Shown: positions 24,937 through 36,992 of the stretch, piece after piece
How positions within the stretch are numbered: position 1 is the stretch's first letter
Layout of the letters: every line of letters starts with the position of its first letter
Assembly (NCBI GenBank): GCA_014549065.1
Contig: JACDOX010000009.1
Location: forward strand, 9,181,192 to 9,245,191
Reading direction: 5' to 3'
Source of the DNA: Cardinalis cardinalis
Taxonomy: Eukaryota; Chordata; Aves; Passeriformes; Cardinalidae
Length of the DNA stretch: 64,000 bases
Translations under genes and position numbers: made by a program
The notes under the pieces: model-generated
Databases searched by the model: none
What the model was told of the DNA's origin: nothing
Seen by the model: the letters and a program-made list of their open reading frames with translations, nothing else

Positions 24937-27900
24937 GGTGTGTCCATGCTGCAGTCAAACACAAGCCAGTTTGTACACTGAAAACACCCTAGCTCCTGCA
25001 GAATGAAGTTCAAAGCTTATCTGAAAAAGATCAGATGAAAAAGCTCTCAACTTAGAGATGGGAAGAGGAAAACTTGAGACAACTTTAATTCAGCTGACTG
25101 CAGTCACTTTTGTGGAGCAATATATTCTTTGTATGCAAATACACACAGACGCTCCTCTGTACATGTGCCCAAGCAGTCAGTTATAATGTCCTTTTTATTT
25201 CTCTTCCCTTCAATTCTGTTATTTAATACTGAGAGTTACATGCTGTTCTGAAAGTCTAGAAGGAGAACTACTTATTTCCCACTGCATCCCTCTCATGCGT
25301 GACAATAATGATGCTCCCCAGTTGAGAATTGCAGTTTTCTGGATTGCATTAGTGATAGCTATTTTAGGGTGGCTTAGGGGATAATTATGTTTTCTGTGCT
25401 TGAGGAAAAACTGTCATTTTCCTCATATTAAAGTAAATTCACTGCTTTTGTGCAGTTAATGATGGATTGCTGTTGGTTTTTGTTCAGTCCTCCATGTTTG
25501 CTCTTTTCTCTCCTGTGGAACAGTGGGCTATGCAGAATTTTTTGGACTCCAACACTGTTTTCTATTACAGACAATCACTTCATCCCCAAAGAGCAAATTT
25601 CTCTATTACTATAATTTTTGTTCTAAAAAACTAATGTCTAACCTTTCCACTCCCTCATGGGAGTATCAAAAATTNGAGGTGTGGAAATTCTTCACTTTGG
25701 GTAATATTTCTGATTTATGTGAGTGTGGCTTATGCTGTATTGTAGATATATGTGCAGTAGTTTGTTATTAAATNAATCTCTTTAGTACATTACCTAATTG
25801 TTGTCATGCAAGGATTCTTACTCTGAATGCTGTATTCCTACATTAAACATAGGGCTACAAATGATTGGCATGAGCTAAAAAATCAAAGCTACTTTTGAAG
25901 CAGATGCTTTTACTTTCCTATTTGTTGCTTCACTGGGATTGAAATACTTGGATCTAAAATGTTGTGCAGTCATAAGGATTCTGGACAAAAGCAAATATAT
26001 CTTGGTATTTTAATCCCAGTGTATGTGTAACTTCTTATGACTTTATGAGAATCTACAGTATTTTGATTTTACCTTAATGATACATTGAAATGTATTGCTA
26101 CACTGAACATTTGGTGCTCATTTAGGATCTATCTCCTGAACAGCACAAATTTTGGTGCTTTATGTGCACAAAGTGTCACATACAGNGGCTAACCCTAATA
26201 CAGTATTAATTTTCTGCTCATTAGAAAGCATTTCTATACCTGTAAATTAAGAAAACTATCTAACATGATTATTCCCTCTCAGAAGCTTCAATATTTGCAC
26301 AGTAGGAATTTTTGAAGGGAGAAAACCATGCTGGCAGAGAAGTATCTCACTTCAGTGCTTCTCATTGCAGTCCCATAAGCTGGCTCCCTCTTGGTTGGTT
26401 GCTCTGCATCACACTACAGAAACTAACTCTCCCTGACATTAGGCTGGATAGGTTTTACCCTGGTTCTACTCTGAAAAGTGAAGATTGATTGGAAACTGAC
26501 TCTGTTTCACATGACCTAATGAAAACAATTTTTACAATGAGCAAACTACTTCTATCACCTATCTAAGGCTATAGAGTGAAATCATGGCAGGTAATAAATG
26601 TTTCCCCATGGTGAATTCAGTGTGGATTCTGCAGTGATGCTATCTGGGGAGGGAAGTGAAATGCTGAAGGCAACAGCATGAAAATGCATGCAGCTATGGC
26701 ATAATTCTGATTTGTTTGGAAGAACTATTAATTTCCTTGTTACAAAGCCAAGTAAGAGCAACCCTTTAAAACTGTTGAACCATGAAAGCCATTTCCTTAA
26801 GGGTTTTAAATTTGGGAACAGAGTCATGAAATTTATAGCTTTGATGAGATATTCTTTGCCTGCAGTCAGAATGAGAGCTAGATCATTGGTTTCCCAGCAT
26901 GACACCTATGTATTCTTGTGTGCAGTAGATATCATTAGGCTCATAATAACACAGCTATCTTCACATTAACGTCTGAAAGGTTCAGTTTTGATGCTTGGTT
27001 TAAGTCTCATTTATACCTACAGCATACAAAGCAGCTAAATAAAAGCAAAAGCTGCATCTTACCTATAGTGTGCTACTGTTATGCACTTTAACCAAAAATA
27101 CAGTAATTTTATGCCTGATCAAATTTTTATTATTTTATTTTTCTTGCCAAGTCTCGTTGTTTTGAAAGAGCTGCAGTGATGAACTAATAGCATGCCATGA
27201 ATGCAGTAGCAGATAATGGTACAGTGAGACCATTTTTTTCTGGTTCATGCCAGTAAGGACAATAGGGAACATCATATACATATTGGCCTAATAATTGTAA
27301 TTTTGAGTNTATTACTGAAAATTTATGTACTATGTCTGCCATCTTATGGTAGAAGAGAAGTGTGTCAGAACATGCTGATAGCACCTCATTTCTTGTATTC
27401 TTTCATGTAAAGCAGGGCAGACTGTCATGTTCTAGCAAGGCACCAGCAGTTGAAAGTCACACAAAAAAAGATATACAACTGAAAAAAAATTGTGTTTTCA
27501 CTGCCCTGCTACATATTCTTTGAGTTTCTGTTGGAAAAATANATCTCTTTATAGCATAAAGTAGTGCAGGTTTTAAGTGAATATCATACCATTTGTATCA
27601 AATGAAATTTGCAGAGAGATACCAAGAGAAATCATCTTTTGTTCGCCCTGTGACTGAACAATTGGAAAGAGTTTGAGAGAAACATCTTTATTCTCANAAT
27701 GGAGAAAAGGAGTCTGGAGAAGCACCAATGTAGCAAGTCTAATAACTTGTGGTAAATTACTTACTACTTTGATCTGAAAAGTTTTCCCCAGATCAGTGTC
27801 ACAGCTTTCATTTCTGTACATGGGAGGGATACCTGCGGGAGTTCTGGCAAGAGAGAGTCTGCAGATTGGGGCTGTAGCATTGAGTTAAAAGCAGCCAATT

Positions 27901-28952
27901 CCAAGCAGTGGCTTGGAAAGAGTAAAATACAAAGACAACTTGAATCATCAGAAGTTGGGAAGGCTACATGAGACAATATTCTGCAAGAGCTTAAAACCCT
28001 TGTGGAATAAGAAACACTAATTAGCAGCTAAGGAGATGTGATTTGTAAAAGATACAGTATAGCAATAATGTTACCCAGAATAAAGACTTCAGGATGTTTT
28101 CATTTTAGTTGTTAAAATACAATTTTTTAGTTTTTATTTTAAGGATCACTGTTTCAGTCACCAATATCTGAATATTTTTGACTCAAACTCCAAACTTCTG
28201 TTTTAACATCTTGCTGTGAAAGATGTATTATGAAATAACCTTTTTTTCTTAAATATTTTNGGGACTGGTTGAATTTTTAATGTCTTTATATCTTCATACA
28301 TCAAACTCTTTCAAATATTGAATCGGCTGCACTATTATGAAATGTTTTGTCCCTGAAAAGGAATACAATATTCATTTCTAGTTACTAACTTAATGCCAAG
28401 TGGTTAGGTGAAAAATGCCTTTTTCAGCCCACATTTGTTCCATAAAAGTACCTTGACTCTTTTCTGAATCCAAGCACAGTGTAGATAATACATGGCATTG
28501 CTGAACCCACCCTTTAAGCTGCATTGCTCATGTTATGGAATTATCTTTAATTGCTAAGTAGCTTGCCTTTGTAAATCTGTGTGAAATCACACCATTGATT
28601 CCCACTTTTAGGATCTGGAGTTGAAACAAAACTGTTTGTTTGTACCTTTTCTTCCTTGAAGATAAAACCTTTTTTAGACCAGCCAGGGGAATTGTCACCT
28701 TTCAGAGAAGCAGGGTGAGGCTGCTGCCAGCAGTGTGGGACAGCAGCACAGAGAAAAGACTCCTGTTCCCCAAAGCTTTGTTTTCATTACAGAAGACAGC
28801 AGCCTGAAAAGCCAGACTGAAGAAGTGATATAGTTTGGCTCATGTTCTTTTAGCACATCCCTACATATTCAACTGTATTTTTTGGCCTTTGTTAAGAGAG
28901 AAAGGAATACAGGACTTGCATTGCTGAATGCTTAAGTTATTTAGTAGGCCAC
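24937..28952. other. AT-rich noncoding DNA, no supported gene
   Basis: Plus-strand frame 25523-25771 contains an acceptor-like ATTACAG at about 25571, but no motif is recognised. Frames at 26582-26969 are open on both strands, which is typical of chance. At about 28795 an acceptor TTTTCATTACAG is followed by only 12-13 codons before a stop. No interspersed repeats were recognised. Confidence 0.5.
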
Positions 28953-29980
28953 TGTATTGGGTTTGCATGGCCAAGCTTTGGTGGTAGTGGGGCTACAAGG
29001 GTGGCTTTTGTGAGAAACTGCCAGAAGCTTCTTCCATGTAAGACAGAGCCAGTCCCTGGGAACTCCAAAGATGGATGTGCTGCTGGTCATGGCTGGACCG
29101 ATTAGAAATGGTGGTAAAGCCTCTGTGATAAGAGATTTAAGAAGGAGGGAAAAAAATCATATATATATATAGCAGAGTTGTAATTGCAGCCAGAGAAGAG
29201 CAGGATGAGAATATGTGAGAAGAACAACTCTGCTGACATGAAGATCAGTGGAGAAGGAGGGGCAGGAAATGCTCCAAGCACCAGAGCTGGGATTTCTCTG
29301 CAGCCCATGGTGCAGACTATGGTGAGGCATCTGTGTCCCTGCAGCCCATGGAAGTCCACAGGGATGCAGAGATCCACCCACAGCCCATGGAAGAGACCTC
29401 CACCAGAGCAGGTGGAGGCTTGGCAGGAGGCTGTGACCTTGTGGGAGGCCTATGGAGAGAGGAACCTGTGTTGGAGGAGCCTGACCTTGTAGGACTGCCA
29501 TGGAAGGGTGANCCATGCTACAGCAGATCACAGGGAGCTGTTGCTTGTGAGATGAACTCACGTTGGAGAGGTTCGTGGAGAACTTTCTTCCATGGGAGGG
29601 CCCNCCCAGTGCAGCAGGGGAATGACTCTTCTCCCTGAGCATCAGGACAAAGCCACGAGTGATGAACTGACCATAACCCNCATTCCCTCTCTCCTTGTGC
29701 CACTGGGGTAGGAGGTAGAGCTGGAAAGGAGGGAGGGGTGGGGGAAAGATGTTTTTAATGTTTTATTTTACTTCTCATTATCCAGTTCTGATTTTGTTAG
29801 TAATAGATCATTTCTAATTCTAGCCTGTTTTACCAGTGATGCTATTTGGTGAGTGATCTCTCCCAGTCCTTATCTCAGCTCATGAATGCTCTGTTATATT
29901 TTCTGTCCCCTGTCCAGCTGTGGAAAGCAGTGATAAGAGAGGCTTTGCTGGGTGCCTGGCATCCAACCAGAGTCAACCTG
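28953..29980 (+). mobile_element. Solo long terminal repeat of an endogenous retrovirus (songbird-type family)
   Basis: The unit starts TGTATTGGGTTTGCATGGCC at 28953 and is GC-richer than its surroundings. From memory, the order of landmarks matches a high-copy songbird LTR. These are AGCTTTGGTGGTAGTGGGGCTACA, GAAACTGCCAGAAGCTTC, a TATA-like GATTTAAGAAGGAGGG near 29130-29146, three copies of the word CAGCCCATGG (about 29302, 29341 and 29381), a G-rich tract near 29725-29745, GGTGAGTGATCTCTCCC at about 29848, and GGTGCCTGGCATCCAACCAGAGTCAACC near the 3' end. The expected AATAAA in the 3' part appears as AATAGA, a sign of decay. No gag, pol or env sequence flanks it, so it is a solo LTR. The 3' border is approximate, and I could not see a clear target-site duplication. 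Open frames inside it on both strands are by-products. Confidence 0.85.
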
Positions 29981-31374
29981 CTGCCGCCGCCAGGGTGGAG
30001 CACAAATGACAGATCTCCTCTCAGTCAGTGCTGGCCTTGGGTCCAAGTAGTTATAAAGTTTCTTCTGAGCAGCTCATTTCCTAGGAGGGAGCTTGCAAAC
30101 ACTGCTTTGCTGGTTGCTACGCNCAGTAATTGACACACACTTTTATTGCCGCCGTGCAGATGTGAAGAAAGATTCTTAGAATAAACTTTTCTGGTTTTTT
30201 TGTAGGTCATCCCCGCACAGTTATTCATAATGAATAAACCTTCAGAGACAGACCAAATCTATTAAGTAACTTCAGTACCATCTATATGTAGGTACTGCTG
30301 ACTTGCAGGTGTTTTCTGAGGAGTGGANTAGGCTGGAATTCAGCAGCTTTGCTCTTCACAGCCCCAGGAGCATCTCCCTGGGGTTGTGGGCAGTAACTCC
30401 TGTTGGACCTGCTGGAGCAGCGAGCTGTGCTGTGGCCCTGTCGTGGCTGCTGCTTTGTCATCCTGAGCCTGGGGGTGTAGGGGATGTAAGGCAGCCTGCT
30501 GACCTGTCTGATAACTCAGTGCCTCAGCCAGAGTCCAGCAGTGGTTGGAGCATCAATAACTGTGAATTNCATATAGCGGGGATGCACTGATGTCATGGTG
30601 AAAATCTGGCATCATCAGCACAGAATTTGGCAGAACTAATAGTAGTCCTTTAAAATGAGCTGTCAGTTTTTTCCATTAGTAACTGGCAACTATGTCTTCA
30701 GGCCCACATTTGGTCATCTCATCATTCCATTCTCAATCTGGTCAGACTTTGCTGCCCATGCCTGATTAGGAAGTTGGGTTTTGTTGATGTGGATATCAGA
30801 CCTGTTATCTTTTCTACTTTTCTTCAGGGNTAGAACTCTGTGTAACATTAGAACCCAAAACTGGTTGAAGCTTAAGTAAAGGTAGAGTCTCACTAAAGGA
30901 AAAACATGTGAAACTCTCATTCTTATTGGTGTCTGGTGTCAATTTAAATACAGTTTTTTGAACAACCACACTGCTTCTGCCCTGTAGCCTGGGACTGTCC
31001 TTTTTGCAAAGATTTCCTCNTCTGGGTGTGCTGCCATTGCTGAAGTCATTCAGGCTCACTTGATTTAGCTTCCCTTACTGCAAAAGATGACAGTTCCATG
31101 TGTTTTCTGAAAGGACACTGAGGCTGATTTCCTACCTTCTTGCTGTCCAGTGCTTGTTAGGCATCAGAGATTAGCAAAGTTTTGCAGTAGGGCAAAACTC
31201 TCCTTCTTTCAGGCATGAGAGGAGGCTGAAGATATAACCCTTTTAACAAGGAAAACAGCTGCAGCTTTGCCATTTTGAAATTTCACAGGAGCAAATCAGA
31301 AGGAACAAACTTCAAATATACCATTAGAAATACCACAGCACCTCATGATCATGGCCCCTAAAAATGGAACAGTC
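29981..31374. other. Mixed-composition noncoding DNA after the LTR, with a GC-richer patch
   Basis: The first 200 bases keep CpG-containing words (GCCGCCGCC, GCCGCCGTGC) unlike the surrounding AT-rich DNA. A poly-T acceptor ending at 30205 leads into only 19 open codons before a stop. 30300-30600 is GC-richer and open in one plus frame (30303-30590), but no motif is recognised. Nothing is called as a gene. Confidence 0.45.
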
Positions 31375-31468
31375 AATTTGCCCAAGGTGTCACTGAAGAG
31401 CTAGAGAGTTGCAGCAATTAAGCAACAGTTTTGGTATCAGTGCATTTGAACTTGTACCACTACACTTT
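31375..31468 (+). mobile_element. Possible MIR/L3-like fragment
   Basis: ATTTGCCCAAGGTGTCACTG, then a diverged middle, then TTGTACCACTACACTTT follow the order of the MIR/L3 3' half (CTTGCCCAAGGTCACACAGC ... AACCACTACACT). The match is short and from memory. Confidence 0.33.
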
Positions 31469-31849
31469 AAAGATCTTGATTTTTTAAGTAAAGGTATTTT
31501 CTTAGTAGGAGCAAAGTGCCATTAGAAGTCAAGTTATTATAATATTTGTGAATTATATTTCACTTAGGAATTGTTTTTCCTTTGCTTTTAGGAGCACTGT
31601 TTCATCTGTGGCACAAGGAGACAAACATCACTTNTGTTTGCCTCTTTTACAATGAATTNTAATTGTACATAACAGACCTGTTTAGCATATGTATCCTCTA
31701 ACACCTGATATTCAAGCCTTTTCTGAAAATGATCAGCTGCTTTTCTAACTCTAGGTATCAATTAAATATCATNTTATTTATATATACACACATATAAAAA
31801 TCTGTATTTGTTTCTTTCAGTTTTATAGTTTGTGCAGTCTACATCCTTA

Positions 31850-31949
31850 GTAGAAAATTCCCTGAACAAACTGGTCTGATCTCAAGCTGACCGATCTTTG
31901 AGCAGAAGGCTCAACTAGAGACCTCCTGAGCTCCTTTCCCATCTGTGAT
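31850..31949 (+). mobile_element. CR1 LINE 3' end, truncated and diverged
   Basis: The segment CTGAACAAACTGGTCTGATC, CAAGCTGACC, TTTGAGCAGAAGG, CAACTAGAGACCTCCTGAG, CTCCTTTCCCATCTGTGAT follows the 3' untranslated end of bird CR1-Y-type elements (compare TTTGAGCAGGAGGTTGGACTAGAGACCTCCTGAGGTCCC). Orientation is plus. Only about the last 100 bases survive and the terminal 8-bp repeats are eroded. The left border is approximate. Confidence 0.72.
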
Positions 31950-34246
31950 AAGTTTATATATTTATTAGCTTGAATGTGCAAATAGAGAAGGTAGTAAACN
32001 ACTTCCATTTTAAAGTCCAAGTGTATCTGTTTTCCCTCTGGGAATGTGAGAGAAGATGTCACTTTCCAGTGCAAGACCCTGAGCTTCACAGTGCATTCAG
32101 CTGCCCAGCTTCGAGCAGAATCCAGGCACTGCCCTGGGCTCTGTGTGTCCGGGTGAGCTCTTGGGGCTCAGACAGATACTGCCTTCTAAAATATGACTTA
32201 GAGTGCAACTTTCCTGCTTCTAAAAATTAATAGCAGATTTTATTACTCTGTTTCAGAGTGTGCTGGCAGTTTGAGTATTTGAGTTTATTGATTCATTTTT
32301 TATGCCTTCAGAAATACATGAATATGGAGATAGATTTGAGGGTTTGGATTCGGATGGTTTTTAACTTTTTTGCCCTCTCCTTAAATTTTCAACTCAAACA
32401 TATACAGACTTAGGTGGAGCTTGTGGANCTCAAGCTGACACAGTTAAATGACACTAAGCTCTGACAGTGATAAGGGCTTCAAGAACTTTTTCCAATGCTT
32501 TTCTGCTTGAGTCCTGCTCTACTGACCACCAGTTCTGTATTTTTGAAAAGTCACTGACCTCTGGACTTTATCACAAACCATACCAGCTTAAACTTGCAAG
32601 ATGATACACATACATGGCAGTCTCCAAGATAAACCTTGGAAAGGATTAATATTTCTGAGTTTATGACTAGTGTGCAAGAGAACAGGGTTAAAGGTTTCTT
32701 TTTCTTCAATTGTTCTTTTCTTGTTTTACTTCCATCAAGGTAATTATTTTTTCATCTCTTCATTTTATCTCTCACCATAGATGAAACAACTCATTAATAC
32801 CAAGTAAAAAAAAAAACAAACAAAAACTGATAAATTTATAGCAAAAAAAATTAATACTTCACCTTTAGAAGATAATTTATTAAAGAATTCATCCATTATG
32901 TATATAACATACCAATAAAGACTAAGGGTGTAGTATTTATGCAAGGAAAGTGTGGTAGTCCTCCAGTGAAGCAGTAACTTCAGGAGCTCCAATTCATCAG
33001 AAGCTTTTTGACATCTTTCCCTTGGGCTAGGTCAATTGAAACTAAAAGCATTGCAAATGTCACATACTGAGGGCTGTTGAAGACAGAAGTGACATGCATT
33101 TACAAGCCTTTGCTGGCTGGCTTTTCTCTGAAGCACTATTGATTACCTCATGAGGAAGAGGCTGTATATTCTTTCCCTTCTGCCAGAGTGAGGTAAGTTA
33201 TGTGGGCACAGGTAATAGAAGCAGTGAATTTGGGAAAATTCACTGTANGTAAAAAAGAAATCACTGAAGTAAAGCACAATGGACATGCTGATGTCAAGAA
33301 AGGTGCTGTGATAAAAAAAAAGAGGAGAATGGTCAAACTAAGAACTCCAGTGAGTTAACCTATGTTGGTATGGTAAGAAACAAAGCTATTCAAATGACAA
33401 ATTGTTATACCAGCTGTCCCNTTTTGTCTTTCTAAATTGTTCTATGCCCATGTCCTTTGCAAAAAGCTGATTTCCTATGTCTTTGTAAGTATATCACCAT
33501 GGCAGAAGGGTGTGGGTCATATGTCTTCTCATAAGCTTTACCTAGGAAAGTTCTCAGTTCATTAATACAATTGTCTCTTTGGGGACATAGAACTTGTGAA
33601 ACGTTTTAGTGTTCTGCTCCTGCAGAATTGGTAATGTAGACTTCTAATAGTAAGAAAAACTAGATATTTCATGACAACCTATCCAACCTATATAAAATTC
33701 CCATTAAAAATAGTTTAGACATTTATGTCATAAAATGAAGTTGTACTATGACAGAACTCTAATCAGATTAAAATTATTTTCATTTGACATAAAAAGACAT
33801 TACAAATTCCTGCTGTTTATCAACTTAACTTTGCTAATTGAAGGAAATGGTTTGTATGTCCCTTAGAGGATATGCAAAGCACATTTGTATTGCCAAATCA
33901 GCCTTTTCAAGATTGCTGCATAGTAGNAGCTGTTCAATGGCTACAGAATAATTCTTCTATATTTAAAAACTGCTACTTCCATTTCTTTTCTTGTCTAAAA
34001 CCTAATTTAACCTGTTGACTCAAGTTATGTTTATAGCAATGCAAATAAATAAACCTGACAACAATTTTTTATGCTAATCATACACAGCAAGCAAAGAGGT
34101 GCATAATGGTTAAAAGCAGAACATACTCTCTTTGGTATGTAAATTTACATATTTTTACTATGTCTGTCCATAGGCCTCTATACAATAATAGGACTGCTGT
34201 AATGAGAAACGAACATCAAGTTGTTNCGTATAGCAAATGTCCATTT
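31950..34246. other. AT-rich noncoding DNA, no supported gene
   Basis: Contains an A-rich/CAAA tract at about 32806-32826. A strong donor-like GAGGTAAGTT at 33191 and an acceptor-like TTCTTTCCCTTCTGCCAG just before it lie too close together to define an exon. Nothing else was recognised. Confidence 0.55.
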
Positions 34247-34281
34247 AAATTTCACATAAATTTCACGAAGATGTGAAATTT
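34247..34281. repeat. Perfect inverted repeat with 11-bp arms
   Basis: AAATTTCACAT at 34247-34257 pairs with ATGTGAAATTT at 34271-34281 across a 13-nt loop. The loop contains a second copy of AAATTTCAC, so either copy could pair with the right arm. Confidence 0.9.
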
Positions 34282-36830
34282 GCTGGCTTGTAATGTTGGT
34301 GAAACATTTGCAGTGTCTGTTTCTTGATGTGATTCTGATTTTTTTTAAAGTTTTATTCTATAAAATTACTTCAGGCTTCTATTTTGACATTAGATGTTTC
34401 TTAATTTTGCGAGTCACTACACACAAAAGAATTTTCATTCCCATGTGAGAGAATTCAGCAGAGACTGATTTTAATAGCATCAAGTATTATAACAAAACAT
34501 TTTGATTTCAATACTGCCTCTATTTATCCCAGCAGGAAAGCTCTTATTTCTGAATTCCCCATGGAACTAGCTCTTGTACTTGCTAATTGCTGTACCACTT
34601 CCCTGAAGCTTATCATCACTGAGGTCTAAGTTTCTCACAGAGAATTTGACTGGAAACAAACTCTCAAATAAAGGATATTTTCTATTAAAAACTAGTAAAT
34701 TATAGTCCACCTTCTCATAATTCCTGTTATCCTGTAAATATGTACACATGTGCACAGAATGTAATTACACCTGGAACTGCAATAGGAATGCCAGTCCAGT
34801 GGTGCCTTCTGGCTTGCCACTTGGGTGTTTGTTTAGGAGCATAGCATGAAGAGCCACCTTAGTCATATACAAAGTCTGCAGTCAGGTTTTGATTATTAAA
34901 TGGTGAAAATGTATGCTTGTATTTGAACCCATTCCAGGGCAATGTTTTTAAATNAATAACATATAAAAAATCCAAGCAATTTCCCCACATTGATTAATTT
35001 CTGAGGGCTTTTACATAGGATCATGCATTTAGTACAAAATAAAAAACTATTTGTATAATGGAGATGTTGTATTAGATTAGATCATGTTCAGACTGTGATT
35101 GTGCCTTATAGCCCAAGTCCTTTTACACTGAATAGCATCAAAATTACATAATGTTGAGTTTTTTGTTTCCTATGGTAAGTATACCAGGACATTATGTGAT
35201 GCAAGAAGAAACCAGAAATATCAAACAAATACCGTGTATGAAAATAAAGGATAGCAGTGTGTTCTGGTTTCAGACTGGAGGCAGTCTTTAAGTCAGAATA
35301 TCTGGAGTTAATACAAGATGTGATTGGTTTAATTCTGAATTTAAATGACTAGTACAGTAAGTAAAAGAAGGCTTTGATTAAGAAGATAATTTTTTACGAA
35401 GACAAGAAGGTNCAGGTTTCTATTACAGCAAGGAAATGTTGGATTCCATGCCAAAAAACTGCTAAATCAATAGATAAAATGAAAAGACTTAGTGAACTTT
35501 CTTTCATAATCTTTCCATCATCTAAAGAATCTCTTTTCAGTACAGAAATGCTGAATCCAAGTAGTNGCAACTGCTGAAGAGTTCTCTTGACACGACAAGG
35601 AACTACACCTTACCACACTGTCACACTGGCTATTTAAGTAAGCCAGAAGTACTCATTTTATTACATTTACTAGATGATACAAAGTGTTATTAAATCAGAT
35701 CTCAAACTCATTCCCAAAATGTNCTCTACATTATCATTAATATTTTATGCATAAAGATAAATATTTGGGGTTTTTCCTGAATTTTCTCAAGGGTTGGAAA
35801 GACTAATTGATCTGCCCTTAATGATTGATAATAGGAGAAATCTGACAAGCCTTAGATCTGTAATAACACCACATTAAATAACAGTATATCATGTTTGAAA
35901 GAGTGTAAGAATTGTACTGGTAGGTAAAAAATATATTTTCTGTTCATTTTTCAATCTTTGTTATAAATTATTCCTTATTGAAAAATAAATATCATTTTAC
36001 TACCTAATTCCTCTTATTGGTAGAACATTGCCATCACCTTTGTCATGTTTCACTGATCTTTAAATGAGACACACAATATTAATGAGTTTTAGGGTTATTT
36101 TCAAAGACACTTTTTGTATGTACTGCCTATCTTTTGTTTAACAAGGAAGCATTTTCTACTTTGAAGGCTGGACTTATTCTACCTCTTTTCTTTCAGCTCT
36201 TTTGCTGTTAAAGAGATCATAAAATTGTCAATGTGCAATTTCAAGGAACGTCTGTAGAAATCTTTTTCAAGCAGGTCTCATTCTTTAGCTCTGGCCATTT
36301 TGATACAAAATGCTGAATTGTGAAGTTCTTTGATGTGTGTTGAGCATGGGTATCTTTCAGCATAGTCACATCAAATCCTTCCTCTTCTTCTGACATTGCA
36401 CTGACCCATGGGGATTTTTTCATCCAGCCTTTGTAATTTTGAATGANTTTGTCTGGTCCTGTTTAAGGTTGCTTACATCTTGGTTGTAGCAGTGATTCAG
36501 ACTGGCTTTGTAGAACTGATGCTCATGTATCAAATACATAAATGCTTTAATAAATGCCTAGAATGGGCTATGCTTTCATCCTCAGTTATTTACAGGACTC
36601 CCCAGAGTTTCTGATTTTGCTCTTAATTTACTTTATTCTTTTGAGTCTTATTGGACAGGATCTTGCTAATCATGCAAAACACTGTACCATGTGCTGATGG
36701 TTGGTTACATGTAGATGTGGATTGATTCCTTTTCTTCCCTCAGGAAATAAGTTGGAAGACATTAACCCATTGATATTTTGAGGCATGCTGTTAACACAAT
36801 TTGTTTCATTTGACATCTTTTTTTTTCCAG
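34282..36830. other. AT-rich noncoding DNA, nothing recognised
   Basis: A donor-like CTATGGTAAGTAT at about 35174 has only a weak upstream acceptor. Short open frames (for example 36241-36423 minus) have no support. No repeats were recognised. Confidence 0.55.
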
Positions 36831-36992
36831 CTTCTGGACACGATTATAGGTGCAGATAAATTATATCTCTTCCCTCATATATACAATAAATTGCGCCATT
36901 ATTCCACAGACCATCACCCCAAACAAGTGTTTAAGCATGTGGCTCATCTTTCTTGCATACATCTAACATATTGGGTTTTCTTTGACGGCTGA
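36831..36992 (+). other. Exon-like open frame after a strong acceptor (weak)
   Basis: TTTGACATC followed by nine T and CCAG forms a good branch point and acceptor ending at 36830. The frame is then open for 53 codons to TGA at 36990-36992. The peptide is rich in His, Tyr and Leu and is not recognised. No clear polyadenylation signal follows and no good donor lies inside. It may be a real last exon or a conserved noncoding block, but chance is at least as likely. Confidence 0.13.

Noticed and set aside
29157..29703. Open frames of up to 161 codons on both strands
   Set aside because: They lie wholly inside the LTR, whose GC-rich sequence gives few stops in several frames. They are not LTR-encoded proteins.
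30206..30265. Nineteen open codons after a poly-T acceptor downstream of the LTR
   Set aside because: It is too short, with no separate polyadenylation signal beyond the stop and no recognisable peptide.
35786..35830. GGGTTGGAAAGACTAATTGATC resembling a reverse-oriented CR1 end
   Set aside because: The match covers only about 12 bases and the terminal 8-bp repeats are absent.
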